64,000 nt of DNA from contig NC_092016.1 of the NCBI RefSeq assembly GCF_042242105.1, positions 10,492,501-10,556,500 on the forward strand. Reading direction: 5' to 3'. Below are positions 41,954-53,000 of this stretch, one piece after another. Source of the stretch: Pempheris klunzingeri (lineage: Eukaryota; Chordata; Actinopteri; Acropomatiformes; Pempheridae). Each line of letters begins with the position of its first letter. The first letter of the stretch is position 1. The notes under the pieces are model-generated. The model saw nothing but the letters and a program-made list of their open reading frames with translations, made no database searches and had not been told where the DNA came from. A program made the position numbers and the translations under genes.

Positions 41954-44678
41954 CTACAGTTTGTCAATGCCGAGATCCTCAGGTGTTGGGATGCCAAGTT
42001 CGTCCAATGTTGGCTGCAGCTCTTGGATCAAGTATGGATAGATGTCTTTATTAAAGTAAGCTTTGTCCTGAGGAAAAAACACATTCATTATTCATATATG
42101 ACAACCAACTGCAAAGAAACTGGTTGGAAATATTCCTCGAATTATTACCAACTTCCGTTTTCTCTCACCTTCACAGCTTCCAAAATTCGGATGGCACTGG
42201 CCAAGTCATTTAGTCTTCGACAGGCTCTCAGTGCTGCATCAATAATCTTTGGTTCAGGTACCAGATCGTAACCAACCAATGTGTTCATCCCTGGAGGAAG
42301 GATTTATATTTTTTAAGTGGAGAACAGAGACAGAAATCAACATTTTACTGTAATCCATATTTTTTCATTTCATCTGTTGCTTAAAGAGTACGGTTGGTGG
42401 CATTCTATATTCTTCCTGTGTGAATAAATCCCATAAAATGACCAATCATTAAATTGTCCAAATAAAAAGTATTTTCTGTGTACTATATCGTATTCCTCTG
42501 TACCAAAGACCTCCATAAATTAGCCACGCTTAGTGGGTAACGCGCTTATTTTGTTTAGTTTATTTTGAGTTGATCCCACACGCACCATCCTGGAGTCAAA
42601 AATACTCACCATGTACGTAAATATGTATTAATCCCTGGCTGAAAATAGTCCCCAGTCATTGAACTATCTATTTCCAGTCGCAACAGCGTGGCTGGTATTG
42701 TTTCACCTTGTGAGTCTATGTGTGGGGTCATCGTGGCAAAATGTGGTGCTGAGACACCTGTTGTAGTGGGAACTACCACAGAAGTGGTTTTGCCAGATGT
42801 TGTGCTTCGGTCACAAAACATTACAGGTGTGTAGTTTGGATCACAATGAATGCTGAGCGACCGGTGGGGCCAAAGCAAGGGCACCGGGAGTAATGGGGTA
42901 AGAATAGGGAGGGGGCCACTGACTTCCTGCACATGTTTCTGTTTAATGTTCAACCAATAGGACTGTCTATTATGCCAAAACATTTTTTTAAATTTTATCT
43001 TATCTAGTGGGTGTCGGACCAAAAATAGCCTTGAGTGCTGTGCAATAACAGGCTACTGCATCTGAAGGCTAATCAGACACTAAAATAATGCACAGCTGTT
43101 TATAATACTTTAAGACAGGATTTTATTGCTCTGGAAAGTTATCACTGAGTCAATAATGTTATCTTTTGAATAAGAGAGAAGTGTTTATTCACACTGACAT
43201 TTTTTGTTTGTGCGTAGCCTGAATCATTCAGAAGTCAAATCAAGTTGCAACAGATTTTGGTACCAACCAAAAACATGCCCATAGCATGATAGTTTTGAAG
43301 TACCAAAAGCTGGCACTGAATGCTTGCTCTGATTGGTATACATCTTTACTTACTCTTTTATTATGGTTTAGCCAAATTTAGAGTATCTTAACATTTCATC
43401 AGTCGTGCATTAATGTCAAAATAAAATTTTGTATCAAAATCCTCACTATTTTGTTCCATATGTCAGATTTTATTGAACTGCATTATCATCAATTCCTTGC
43501 TTCAACTAACTTAACTAATGAAAAACACTTCCTTATGCTATGCTATGCTCTGCTCTACAATAAGTGTGGAAATAACTGTATTCAGTATTAGTCTTTAAGT
43601 TTCATAAATGTATTGATTCAGTTACACTTTCATCCACAAACATACCTTTTCTCAGTTCCCACGCATCAATGTCTGGCTTGTTGAAATATGTGACCCAGCG
43701 GGCATCAAACTCCTCCTCAGTCTCTTGCTTCCCAAGTGAGTAGCACCTTGAGGCCAAGACAGCTGCATGACAAAAACTGTTTTTTAGTTGGACAATCTCT
43801 CACCGATAAATTAAAGCAGATGCAGTGGCATCTAACGTCAGGTACTGTAGAAGGGCAGTCAGGGATATCTAAGGACAGGTCTAGAAGTGCACTGCAGCTG
43901 GTTCAGTGCCAACGTCCTCCTGCCATGACCTACCAGGCTGTATACACATGTAGGAACTCTCTTTTTATATTGTGGTTCTCATGACACATTTAAAAGAATG
44001 TAGGAATCCGGCAGTGCGCGTTTAGTTAGACTAAATCGTGATTACCTTACATCTAGCTAACTACACCCTAGTTTAACTGTCCTGATAGATAAGGTTAGCT
44101 AAGAGCTAGCTAACACATGGAGAAATCATCAGTTACATTTATTTCCTGATTGTTGTTTTCAGCACAGATCCATACGTTCATGGCAAGAACACAAGTGACT
44201 AGTCGGCTGAGCACAGCTATGGTCAGCTAACCTGTTTAGCTTGTTAGCTACTAGTATCAGCAGCAGTAGCACAGGGCCCCAGACTGAGCCTTACATCTGG
44301 GTCACGGCAAGGACACAGACACCACCAGGCTCTGCACTGGGGCATTTTCACTGCAGCACACACCCAGGTTATGAGGACGACGGTAGCATTGAGAAAAGTC
44401 TACGTGGTCTGACTGAAAATGTAACTAAAAAAGTTAATATAGCGTGTATTTATAGGTGATGGTTACACTGGCTAGGATAACCAGCTAGCTAGCTTAGCAG
44501 CCACACTTGATTTCCGTTACAACCTTGCCCTGACATTTTCACGAGCCACCACATAACGCAACAATAATGTTGTAAAATAACACCCAGAGATGAGAGGACA
44601 AATACCTTGGCATCGTGGCTGAATACGGGTTAAGCTCCGGACACCGGAGGCTGAGAGTCGGACGGCGGCTCTGAACAT
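41954..44678 (-). CDS. cox5a: cox5a, cytochrome c oxidase subunit 5A (complete CDS)
   Basis: A nuclear-encoded structural subunit of respiratory complex IV on the matrix side of the inner mitochondrial membrane. Four exons (44606-44678, 43646-43762, 42169-42290, 41954-42067) encode 141 residues. The first 30 or so form an Arg/Ser/Ala-rich presequence without acidic residues ([15 protein letters not shown]...), as expected for matrix import. The mature part matches the family almost end to end: [58 protein letters not shown]. All junctions are in phase with GT-AG borders. Length and exon layout match the vertebrate gene. It lies next to rpp25, as in mammals. Confidence 0.98.
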
Positions 44679-44800
44679 GTTGCGGGACAGTCAGCTACAC
44701 GAACCGGTGAGATTTGGCAGGAGGAAGCTAATGCTAACTATTTTAGCCCGTCACGTACGCAACCCCGTACTGCGCATGTGCAAACAGCTCAGCTCATTGA
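44679..44800 (-). promoter_or_regulatory. cox5a promoter with NRF1-like site
   Basis: TGCGCATGTGC at 44771-44781 differs at one base from the NRF1 consensus TGCGCATGCGC and lies about 93 bases upstream of the start codon. NRF1 is the usual activator of nuclear genes for respiratory subunits. There is no TATA box. Confidence 0.55.
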
Positions 44801-45395
44801 CATGTCTTTCTCCTGTGTTGTTGACCTCCTGGATCTGACTTTGAACCAGAAAAACGAATATTTTTGTGATGTTCTTCAGTCTTTATTCAAGTCGAGCTGC
44901 CCCCACATGAAATGGGACCAATGAGCTCATTGTATACATTTTTTGTCTAACAGAAAAGTTCAGTTATCATGGGATACATGTGTATGAAAATGTACTGTAC
45001 AAACAGGACCTTGCTTTCTCCCGCCTATGACCCCACTGATAAGCACCACACGCACACTAGTCCTTAAGGCATTATCAGATTTGTGTTAAATGTTGCCTAT
45101 AGGCTGTATTCTCTCAAAGTGAGTATGAGAGATTGAGAGTTTAATAGTCCCAGAGCTTGTGATGTACAATTATATTTCTCCTTGCTGCATTTCACATTAA
45201 CACAGAAAAAAGTCTGTATGTTTTGTATTATTATAATCATAGTAATGATAATTTTTATTGTTACTATGAGTTGTTATCATCATGTAATACCTGATGTTTG
45301 CTCATGTGGGGATCTTGAATCTTAACCTTAATTTTGAATGTTTGAATCTAAAGTTTAATTCAAGAGTTTGGTCTAGATCTGCTCTTTATGGAAAG

Positions 45396-45455
45396 CGTCT
45401 TGAGATAACGTTTGTTATGAATTGGCACTATATGAATAAGGATTGATTAATAGGT
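45396..45455 (+). repeat. retroposon 3' tail fragment
   Basis: Contains 'gcgtcttgagataac' followed by 'ttggcactatatgaataa', a tail style found repeatedly in teleost genomes (cttgagataac...ggcgctatataaataaa). Confidence 0.5.
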
Positions 45456-45714
45456 TATCATCATTTTTATTATGGTCTGTGCAAAAGAGATTATAGTGCG
45501 AAAACGTAGCCTACATTACAACTCTGGATTTGAAAATATGTTCTCTCTGACAGAGGTGGGTTAACCCTTGGACAGGCAGAGCAAGACTAACAGGACAAAT
45601 AAAAGCAAAGCTAGAGATGCAGCTACAGAAAAAAATATAACAAAAGTTAATGATTATTCGTAAATTTGAAAACATACTAATTTCTATATTTGTATTAATT
45701 TTTGTATTTCTTAT

Positions 45715-45845
45715 ATTCCCTGGTTTTGCACTACTGCTGTTACTGACACTTTGTTTCTGCACCTTTTCTGTCTCCTCTGTTGCTGTAACAAGTGAATTTC
45801 CCCATTGTGGGATAAATAAAGTCTCTCTTATTTGATCTCTTATCT
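45715..45845 (+). repeat. LINE-type 3' end fragment
   Basis: Ends 'gtgaatttccccattgtg' + 'ggataaataaagtctc' followed by TTATTTGATCT-like short repeats, the characteristic tail of a teleost L2-like LINE group. Only the tail is present. Confidence 0.55.
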
Positions 45846-47359
45846 AAATCCATAAAAGAGACCTCAAAAAAGTTACAGTTTAGATCCATTCCAAGCTCCA
45901 AGAATGAACTACAATATATTATATATAGAGTCCATCCATATTGGCAGATAACCTCAAGTCCAGCTTTCCTTTCAATTTGTAATACACGTATTCAAGTGGA
46001 ATATAGCTTGACATTGCCTCCTTCTGTTCAGCTGACAGTGATACATTTTTGTGGCAATAAAGTCAAGGTTACACTTTAGCAGCAATCACCAAAATTAAAG
46101 TTAACAAGGAGACAGAGACAAGGAGTGGGTATTAGATTAAGTGCCAAGCTTGATGCAATAACAGAGCGTTTCCTCCCAAAAGGGGGTACGTTTACAACAA
46201 GAATATAGGTTATTTAAAAAATACCTCCTTTGTCTCTTGTACCTCGAATGCGGAAAACATTTCTGGATGCCTGACATTCATTGTTGCTGGAATACAGTAT
46301 GTTTTGTGCAGAGTGTTGAATTTTAAAAGCCTGTGCCTCCATCTAAATGAACCAGAGTGCAAACAAATGTGAAACCTCATTATCTAATTAATGTTTACCT
46401 CAAGATCAACTCTCATTTTCTCTTTGTAGGAAGAGTACCACCCAGAAAAGCCTCTATTAAGCCTTGGTAAAGTTTTGACAGTAAATTGGATGATTTTTCT
46501 GATTGTTGTAGTGTTTCCTCTATTATGGAAGATTTTGGTTCCTCCATTATTTGCTGTGTTGAATAAAACTTCTCAATTGCAAAAATCTAAAAAAAATTGT
46601 GAGCTAAGTACATCATCTTTTTCCTGAATCTGATTAAACGAGAGCGGCGCTCCATTGTCATACAAGCCAGCTAGCATTCGGGTTAAACTGCTTCTATTGC
46701 AAAAGGACTACTTTTATTCAAATTAAAGATGCGTATACAATCTCCAACACAGCCTAAAACATCAAAGATGAAAAATACATTTCCAAACTACTCAGTTTAT
46801 TTAAGCAATATCAGATCCAAAAGAAGGGGACATCATCATTATGCAAATCAACCATTCAATATATTAACTACCTCCAAAAGTAGAAAACAAAGAAAAGACT
46901 ATTGACACAAAATTTGATGTTTATATTTACAATGACTGTAACCAACTTCAAGTACTTCTGAAGTGCTTATTGATCTTTTGCATCACAATAAGCTCTGATA
47001 TTACGACCATATACTGTAACTACTAAAGTGGCTATTTATGCACAGCTGCCAGTAACTAATAAAACACATGGATTATTTTTCATAACAAAGTTACAAAGTG
47101 TTGCAAAACACTTGATTTTTAATATACATATGTATTGCTATAATATAATAATCATTCATAATATCATCAACGGTGGTGTGCTTATGAATTGAATGTTTTT
47201 CATTTTGCCCACTGGACCCAGAGGAAATTAAAATATAAAAGTTTAAATTCCAAAGCATTTCATATTTTAGACAAACTTGATGCTGCTAAAAAGACATGAT
47301 GAGATAACCCTCTGTTCAAGCCTAATGTTAATGTTATTTTTCTGATATTTAACATGATG

Positions 47360-48028
47360 CTATGATGATACACTCCAGTCATCCAGACAGACTCTCTTGG
47401 CTGTGTGTTGTGAGGACGGACTGTGAGCTGGCCTGAGCAGAGCTCTCCGTCTCTCTGCATCCTCTGCGGGAGCACTTCGGGTGTCAGGAGGTTGGTATCC
47501 AGGCTCCTGGGAGTCCAGAGGGTCTTTAGAGAGCAGGATACAGATAGCAGGGACTGTCCTCTGCATGGTTATACCCGGTGCTCCCTGTTGTGGACTCTCC
47601 CAGACCTCAGTCACAGTCTTGTAGTAGAGTTTGGAGATTTGGTGGAGCCCTCCCACTTTACGTTTCAGAATCTCCACACAGGTGATGGTCTTGGTGACTC
47701 CTCTACCTGAGCCAGTGAACACCACTTGTCTCAGTGATGTCCCATTGCTGTCTTTTCCTTCACCTTGCATGCGAGCTGTTGCAAACTGCAGCAAATTGCG
47801 GATCTTGCTTCCTTCCTTCACTCGCATGTGCAGTATATCTGGTGCCAGGCCGGGGAACGGATAGGGGCTGCTGTCCTCTGTGCGTGTGACTCTCCTGAAG
47901 TTGCTCCGGGCAAGTTTTGGAGAAAAGGATGAAGAAGGGACGTCAGGGTTGAATGAAGCAGACTGTAGTTCCATTATAGTGCCGCTCGCTCCCTCTGAAC
48001 TCTTCATCTGACCCCTGGGTTCAGTCAT
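47360..48028 (-). CDS. rpp25: rpp25, ribonuclease P/MRP protein subunit p25
   Basis: An Alba-family protein that, with Rpp20, binds RNase P and RNase MRP RNA in the nucleus and nucleolus. It is a single exon of 222 codons (human RPP25 has 199). The Alba core is at about residues 62-150, with strong family motifs: DILHMRVKEGSKIRNLLQFA, VVFTGSGRGVTKTITCVEIL and GLHQISKLYYKTV. ILLSKDPLDSQEPGYQPP follows, as in mammalian RPP25. The C-terminus is a basic and Ser-rich tail (RRRALLRPAHSPSSQH). The paralogue RPP25L has the same core, so adjacency to cox5a decides the name. The ATG at 48026-48028 is the first in frame. A weak acceptor just upstream hints at an untranslated exon. Confidence 0.92.
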   Translation of the reverse strand: MTEPRGQMKSSEGASGTIMELQSASFNPDVPSSSFSPKLARSNFRRVTRTEDSSPYPFPGLAPDILHMRVKEGSKIRNLLQFATARMQGEGKDSNGTSLRQVVFTGSGRGVTKTITCVEILKRKVGGLHQISKLYYKTVTEVWESPQQGAPGITMQRTVPAICILLSKDPLDSQEPGYQPPDTRSAPAEDAERRRALLRPAHSPSSQHTAKRVCLDDWSVSS

Positions 48029-49995
48029 TGCTTAAAAAGCAGTGAAATAGCAGTGCAGGATGGTGTTTCTGAGTCTGCCGCCACAGATTATTTTCATACC
48101 TCCCGTGAGATCAGAATCACATTTCTTGTTCATTTAGAATAAGACTCTAAAAACTGATCAGCTTTGTAATAAAACTTGTGACTTATCTTGATCTTCTTCC
48201 TGTCCTCAGTCCACACTGCATTTCCATTTTGTCTTCTGAGCACTGAGACGACAGCCAGCAGTATGAAGAGGGTAATTCTTCCTCTAATCCCATTGATGTG
48301 AAGGAAAAGATGTCCTTGCTCTATTCAGCACTGAGGACAGCTGATGCCAACAAACACATATGAGGCTCAGAGAGAGACATGTAGAGTGGGACATAGTGCT
48401 CTTAAAGGCACATGCAACATTTAATAATATGTATCACATTCTAGTTTGTTGGTTTTGCAGGGTTGCTTTTGCTAAACCCTTGAGGGCTTAGAGATTTTAT
48501 TTGTCCGTGCAGTTGCTTGAATTATATGGATGAATAAGCATGAGTTAATGAGATTTAACAAGGCATGCAGTTGAAAAAATCCTTTGTTTGAAGTGAATTG
48601 GTTTTGAATGTTGACATTCTTAATGTGCGTTTTTGCAGATATTGCACCGAACTACAGTCTCACTGGGGCAAAAATATTTAGAAAATATAATATTTATGGA
48701 AACATACAGTCATGGTTTTCAAGACAACTTCCCCTCTGCACTATCATCAGAGAGCCATATGGTCCTTGAGAAATGTCTTCCTTTGGGCTATTACAGCAAC
48801 TTCACAGTTCTCCTCCCCTCAGCCCATCGCCTGCTGGGCTGACCCAGAAAAGCTAGCACCTCAGTGCCTATTTTGAATCAGTGACATTTACGACGACAAT
48901 CATAACTTGGATCTTCTCTGCTTTTTAACACCGAACTTGCATAAAACGCAAACTTGTAAAATATTTGTATCCAGATGCAAACAGCTTTCTTTAAAGGAGC
49001 TAAGCCGAGGGAGGAGATCAGGAGGCAGCTGTGGGCCTCATGTGGAACCAGTACACTGTTATAATGGTGCATTTCTGCCTCACAGGATGGCAGCACCCCA
49101 TGATATTCACTGATTCGAACAACGAACACAAAGATGTGGTTCTCAGTGGTGTCAATATAGTTCAGAGCAAATTACGATTGGTTACCAGGGGAATCACTTT
49201 GTGGCGACAAATATTGGTAAAATTTGTGAATCTAATACCCATCATGAGAATTTGGACAAAGGCTGTGTTTCGCTGGAGTCCCTTTGTGTGCCATGAAAGC
49301 TCCCAGTTCCTTCTTTTTTAGGATAGAGCGCATGATAACACATCTGGTGTGTTATGCAGTGGTCCAGTTCATGTTCTCACCCAAGTCTGAATGCTTATTA
49401 CGCTATCTAATTTAAACACCTGCAAAAGTCTCAACTCACAGACATGTAGAATTGTATCTGTCACAACATAATAATTACAAGGTTTTATTGCCCCTGTGAA
49501 AAAGCCCTTGGAGTATTTGTTATAGATAACACTTCCATCTTGTGGTACAACACACGTATTACACAAATGAGAAAGAGAACCTTCCAGCTGTGGTCAAACA
49601 AATATTGTAAACATTTATTTTAAAAATGTGCAGTTATAAAAATGTACAAAATATCTGCTTACAGTACAGAGGTATGACACTGGTGGTAAACACAGATTCA
49701 TATTGCACCAGACTGCAAATTAAGATATAAGGCAAAAAAGCTTGTACAGGTGCAATACACACAAACTAGTTTAATCCATGTAATGCTATAGTTGGCAGTA
49801 GAAAGCAGAGAGTCTTCCTCAGGTTTGAGACTTTCCTTCCTTTGAGTCGACATATTTCACTCAATACAATTCATTCGTTCTATGTTCATTTGCCAAACAA
49901 ATAAATTCCAAAATGTGTTTATCGGCAGGAAAAACTAAGACGTATTTTTCCTCAATGTTTTTTTTTATATAAGATCTACTGTCATCGTTAAGAAA

Positions 49996-50026
<31 letters not shown>

Positions 50027-50027
50027 C
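48029..50027. other. rpp25 upstream region and parp6 3' UTR
   Basis: The rpp25 5' flank occupies the left part. The parp6 3' UTR runs from the stop at 50028 down to about 49600, where TTTATT near 49611-49616 reads AATAAA on the minus strand. A (TG)n tract at 49996-50020 lies just after the stop. No additional exon is seen between 48029 and 49590. Confidence 0.5.
49996..50020 (+). repeat. (TG)n microsatellite at the start of the parp6 3' UTR
   Basis: Twenty-five bases of alternating TG, i.e. a CA repeat in the parp6 transcript beginning about seven bases after the TGA stop (50028-50030). Confidence 0.95.
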
Positions 50028-53000
50028 TCAGCATGGCTTTGAAGCAATTACTTGCAAAATTTCCCTGTGGACCCTGGCATCCTGAGTGTTGATGTGGACA
50101 TCTCCCACTTGGCCGTTCTCATACCTGAGACAGAAAAACAGAAGAAAGTTATAGAAATCAGGAATACAGTCTGAAAAATGCTTTATCTCTGCTCCTTCAT
50201 GTTACTCACACAAAGAGGAAACGTGTGCACACATGGTCGGCTGTCGGGCAAACCCAAATGTTCCCATGTTTCTGAAGGTCCTTTGAAGTAATGACTGTCA
50301 GGACATGCGGACAACTTTCATAAAAAGATGTCTCAGAATCATTCCTTGAATTATCAAAGCAAGACTCTTTGTAAGATTTAAAAATTTACCTTCACAGAGA
50401 GCGATGCAGTTTAGGTTCCTGTTTTGTATAAACCTGGCTTCCCTCGGCTCTTCCTGGTACAAATATGAAATACAGCATGAGATACAAAAAACAAGAGAAG
50501 ACCAACCTGTATGAATGTTAACCTACCTGTTTGATTTTGTTTATTTGGTTGTATTTCTTTATTAATTCTTCTTTGGTGGGCATTTGGTGGTGTCCTTTAC
50601 CCATTTCTGAACAAAGAGAGAGGATGTGTTTCAAAAGCATGCAAGTAAGCGTCACTAAAAAATGGTAATGTTTGTATAAAAAGGTCATTACTAATGCAGC
50701 ATTTTACAAAAGAAATATACAGTGTGCGTTCATACCAGAATATCCAAATGATATGCTTGAGATAGGACTCAGATAAATGCCTTTCCCATATGCAGCTCCA
50801 TGAAGCTGAAAATGTGAGATTATATAATAGCTAATTTAGCTATTATAGGTCTAACTTTATGTTTCATCTAAGTCTGACAAAACATAAACTCCAAACTGAG
50901 TTGTGATTTAAAGGCTTATATCAATTTGGCTCAAAGGATACAAAACCTTGTTATTTTATACTCTACCTGTAATTTTGTATAAGAGGCATTAATCAGTCCG
51001 TTTCTCAAAATAGAGTGCCAGTTTTCAATGTGCGAACCACTGGAAGAAGAGAAAATAAGAGTCCAGGTGAATGAAGCAGGGATCATAATCCGTACATAAT
51101 GTTGATATGGATGTGTTATATTTCTGGCACAGTTTTGATTCTACTCACTGGAAAGCAAAGGTGCTGCCATAAAGTTTCTTGGCCATTTGAAAACGAGCCT
51201 CTTTGGATGGAGGGCTGCTGATCAACAGGAACTGGTGGGGCGTGTGCATGAACTTAAGTTGCTATGTGATAAACAATAGAGCGCAAGAACAGATTAAAAT
51301 GATATCAAGTGTAAAACACAGTATATAATCTAATATTTCTCTGACAATTATGAACTACAACTGCTGTTAAACAAGCTACTGTGTGAAGACATCAGACTCG
51401 AACTGTGAACTACTCTATCATACCCTGTTCAGCGGAAGCTTGACAATGTGTGATCTGTTGCTTGCTAAAATCCTGTTGTCAAACATACAAACACACAGCT
51501 GGGTATGAATCTAAGAAGCATTTGGATTTGATAACATATCAAGATTATGAAAGAGAATAAAAGTGCCTGATTAGATTGTGTCACTCACCACTGGAGTAAG
51601 GGATAAGCGAGAGGGTCTATCTTGTCCATCTGCTTCTTTATTTCAGAATAAGGACCCTGGGTATGATAAAAGACGGTTTCACCCATCAAATATTAATGAA
51701 GCTGTCAATGAAACATTCACCAGCTTTCAGAACCTTGAAAATGGTGTCATGAATGTAGGATTTATTTTAGGATAAGTCACCTGTGCCATCCTCCTGATTA
51801 ACAAGACACTGTCCAGAGCTTTTTGCAGCCTGTCATAGCTTTTTTTCTGCCACAACAAAAACAAGACACGATTGCTTCAGATTAGAAATAAAAATTACAT
51901 TACAAATCAAGTCAGTAGTAAATTTGCTTAGTTCAGGTGATACCTTGGGACTAAAGGCCAGGGTTTTGGGGTTGCACGGATCAACAACAGAAGGGTACGG
52001 TTCAAATATGATGCTCTTTCGTGAAGACTGGAGGGCAGCTCTGCACATGGCCACCAGCAGGTCAACCACCTGTAGAACAGACATTACTGCGATACAGTAA
52101 TCTCATATTATGATCATCCAGACAACCTTAAAAAAGTATATGTATGCTGCCAACCTCTGCACCGGTGGCAACCTCCTCTGTAGCTCCAGACATCACCCCC
52201 AACGTATGGAAGGAAAACACACACAGCTCCCTGGTGCAAACTGCTGGCTAGAAACACACACAAAGCAGAATAGTGACAATATTTTAACAGCTAACTGTAC
52301 TTTTGGCCTTGCTTTGGTGGATTAGCCACTAAACCAAGGATTAATTTCTTTGTAGGAGGGTACCTTTAATGTAGGGCTGTTCTGAAACACATGCCGCTCA
52401 TCACAGACCACACAGTATTCATTCAGTGTGGGGATTCTCTGCTCAGCATACCTCATTATCTGTGTGCACAATGACAAACATTTTAAAGTTTGCTTGTATG
52501 CCACCTTAACCTTTTTATATTTATAGGTAATGAAACTACTGAAACTGAAATTTTAATTGTTGGGATATGCCATTTTGCTGTTAAACACAATTTACATTAT
52601 GGCAAAGAATGGTTGTTTTATTGCTGTAGCATCATTATTAGTTTCCTTTTGTCCATGTTCAGGTCTGTGCACTGAAAATGACACTTCAAATTTCAGATGT
52701 TTTTCTACTCTACTTTTTTAATGTAACACCAACAGAAGTACTAGCATTGCACTATAGCGTCACATTAAATCGCTGCTGCACAAGATGTAGAAAGAGCATG
52801 CGGTCACCACTAGCTGTCGGCTTGAGCTGGATTATGAGACTCTTTAAATCCCCTTTCTAACCAAATAGATTAGTAGGCTACTTGATTTGTTATGTTTTAC
52901 CTGTACCAAGAAGCCATGCTGCAGACCTGGCGTGGTCTTACAGTGCCTGATGGCCTGGGAGGAGAAAAGCAGCTCTATCAGCTGTTTGGTACTGAGCTGT

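Larger units (their letters stand above)
44801..47359. other. cox5a-rpp25 intergenic region with retroposon tails and rpp25 3' UTR
   Basis: Two short pieces resemble 3' tails of teleost retroposons (45396-45455 and 45715-45845). The rest is A/T-rich sequence without recognisable exons. The stretch adjoining 47359 is the rpp25 3' UTR. Confidence 0.5.
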
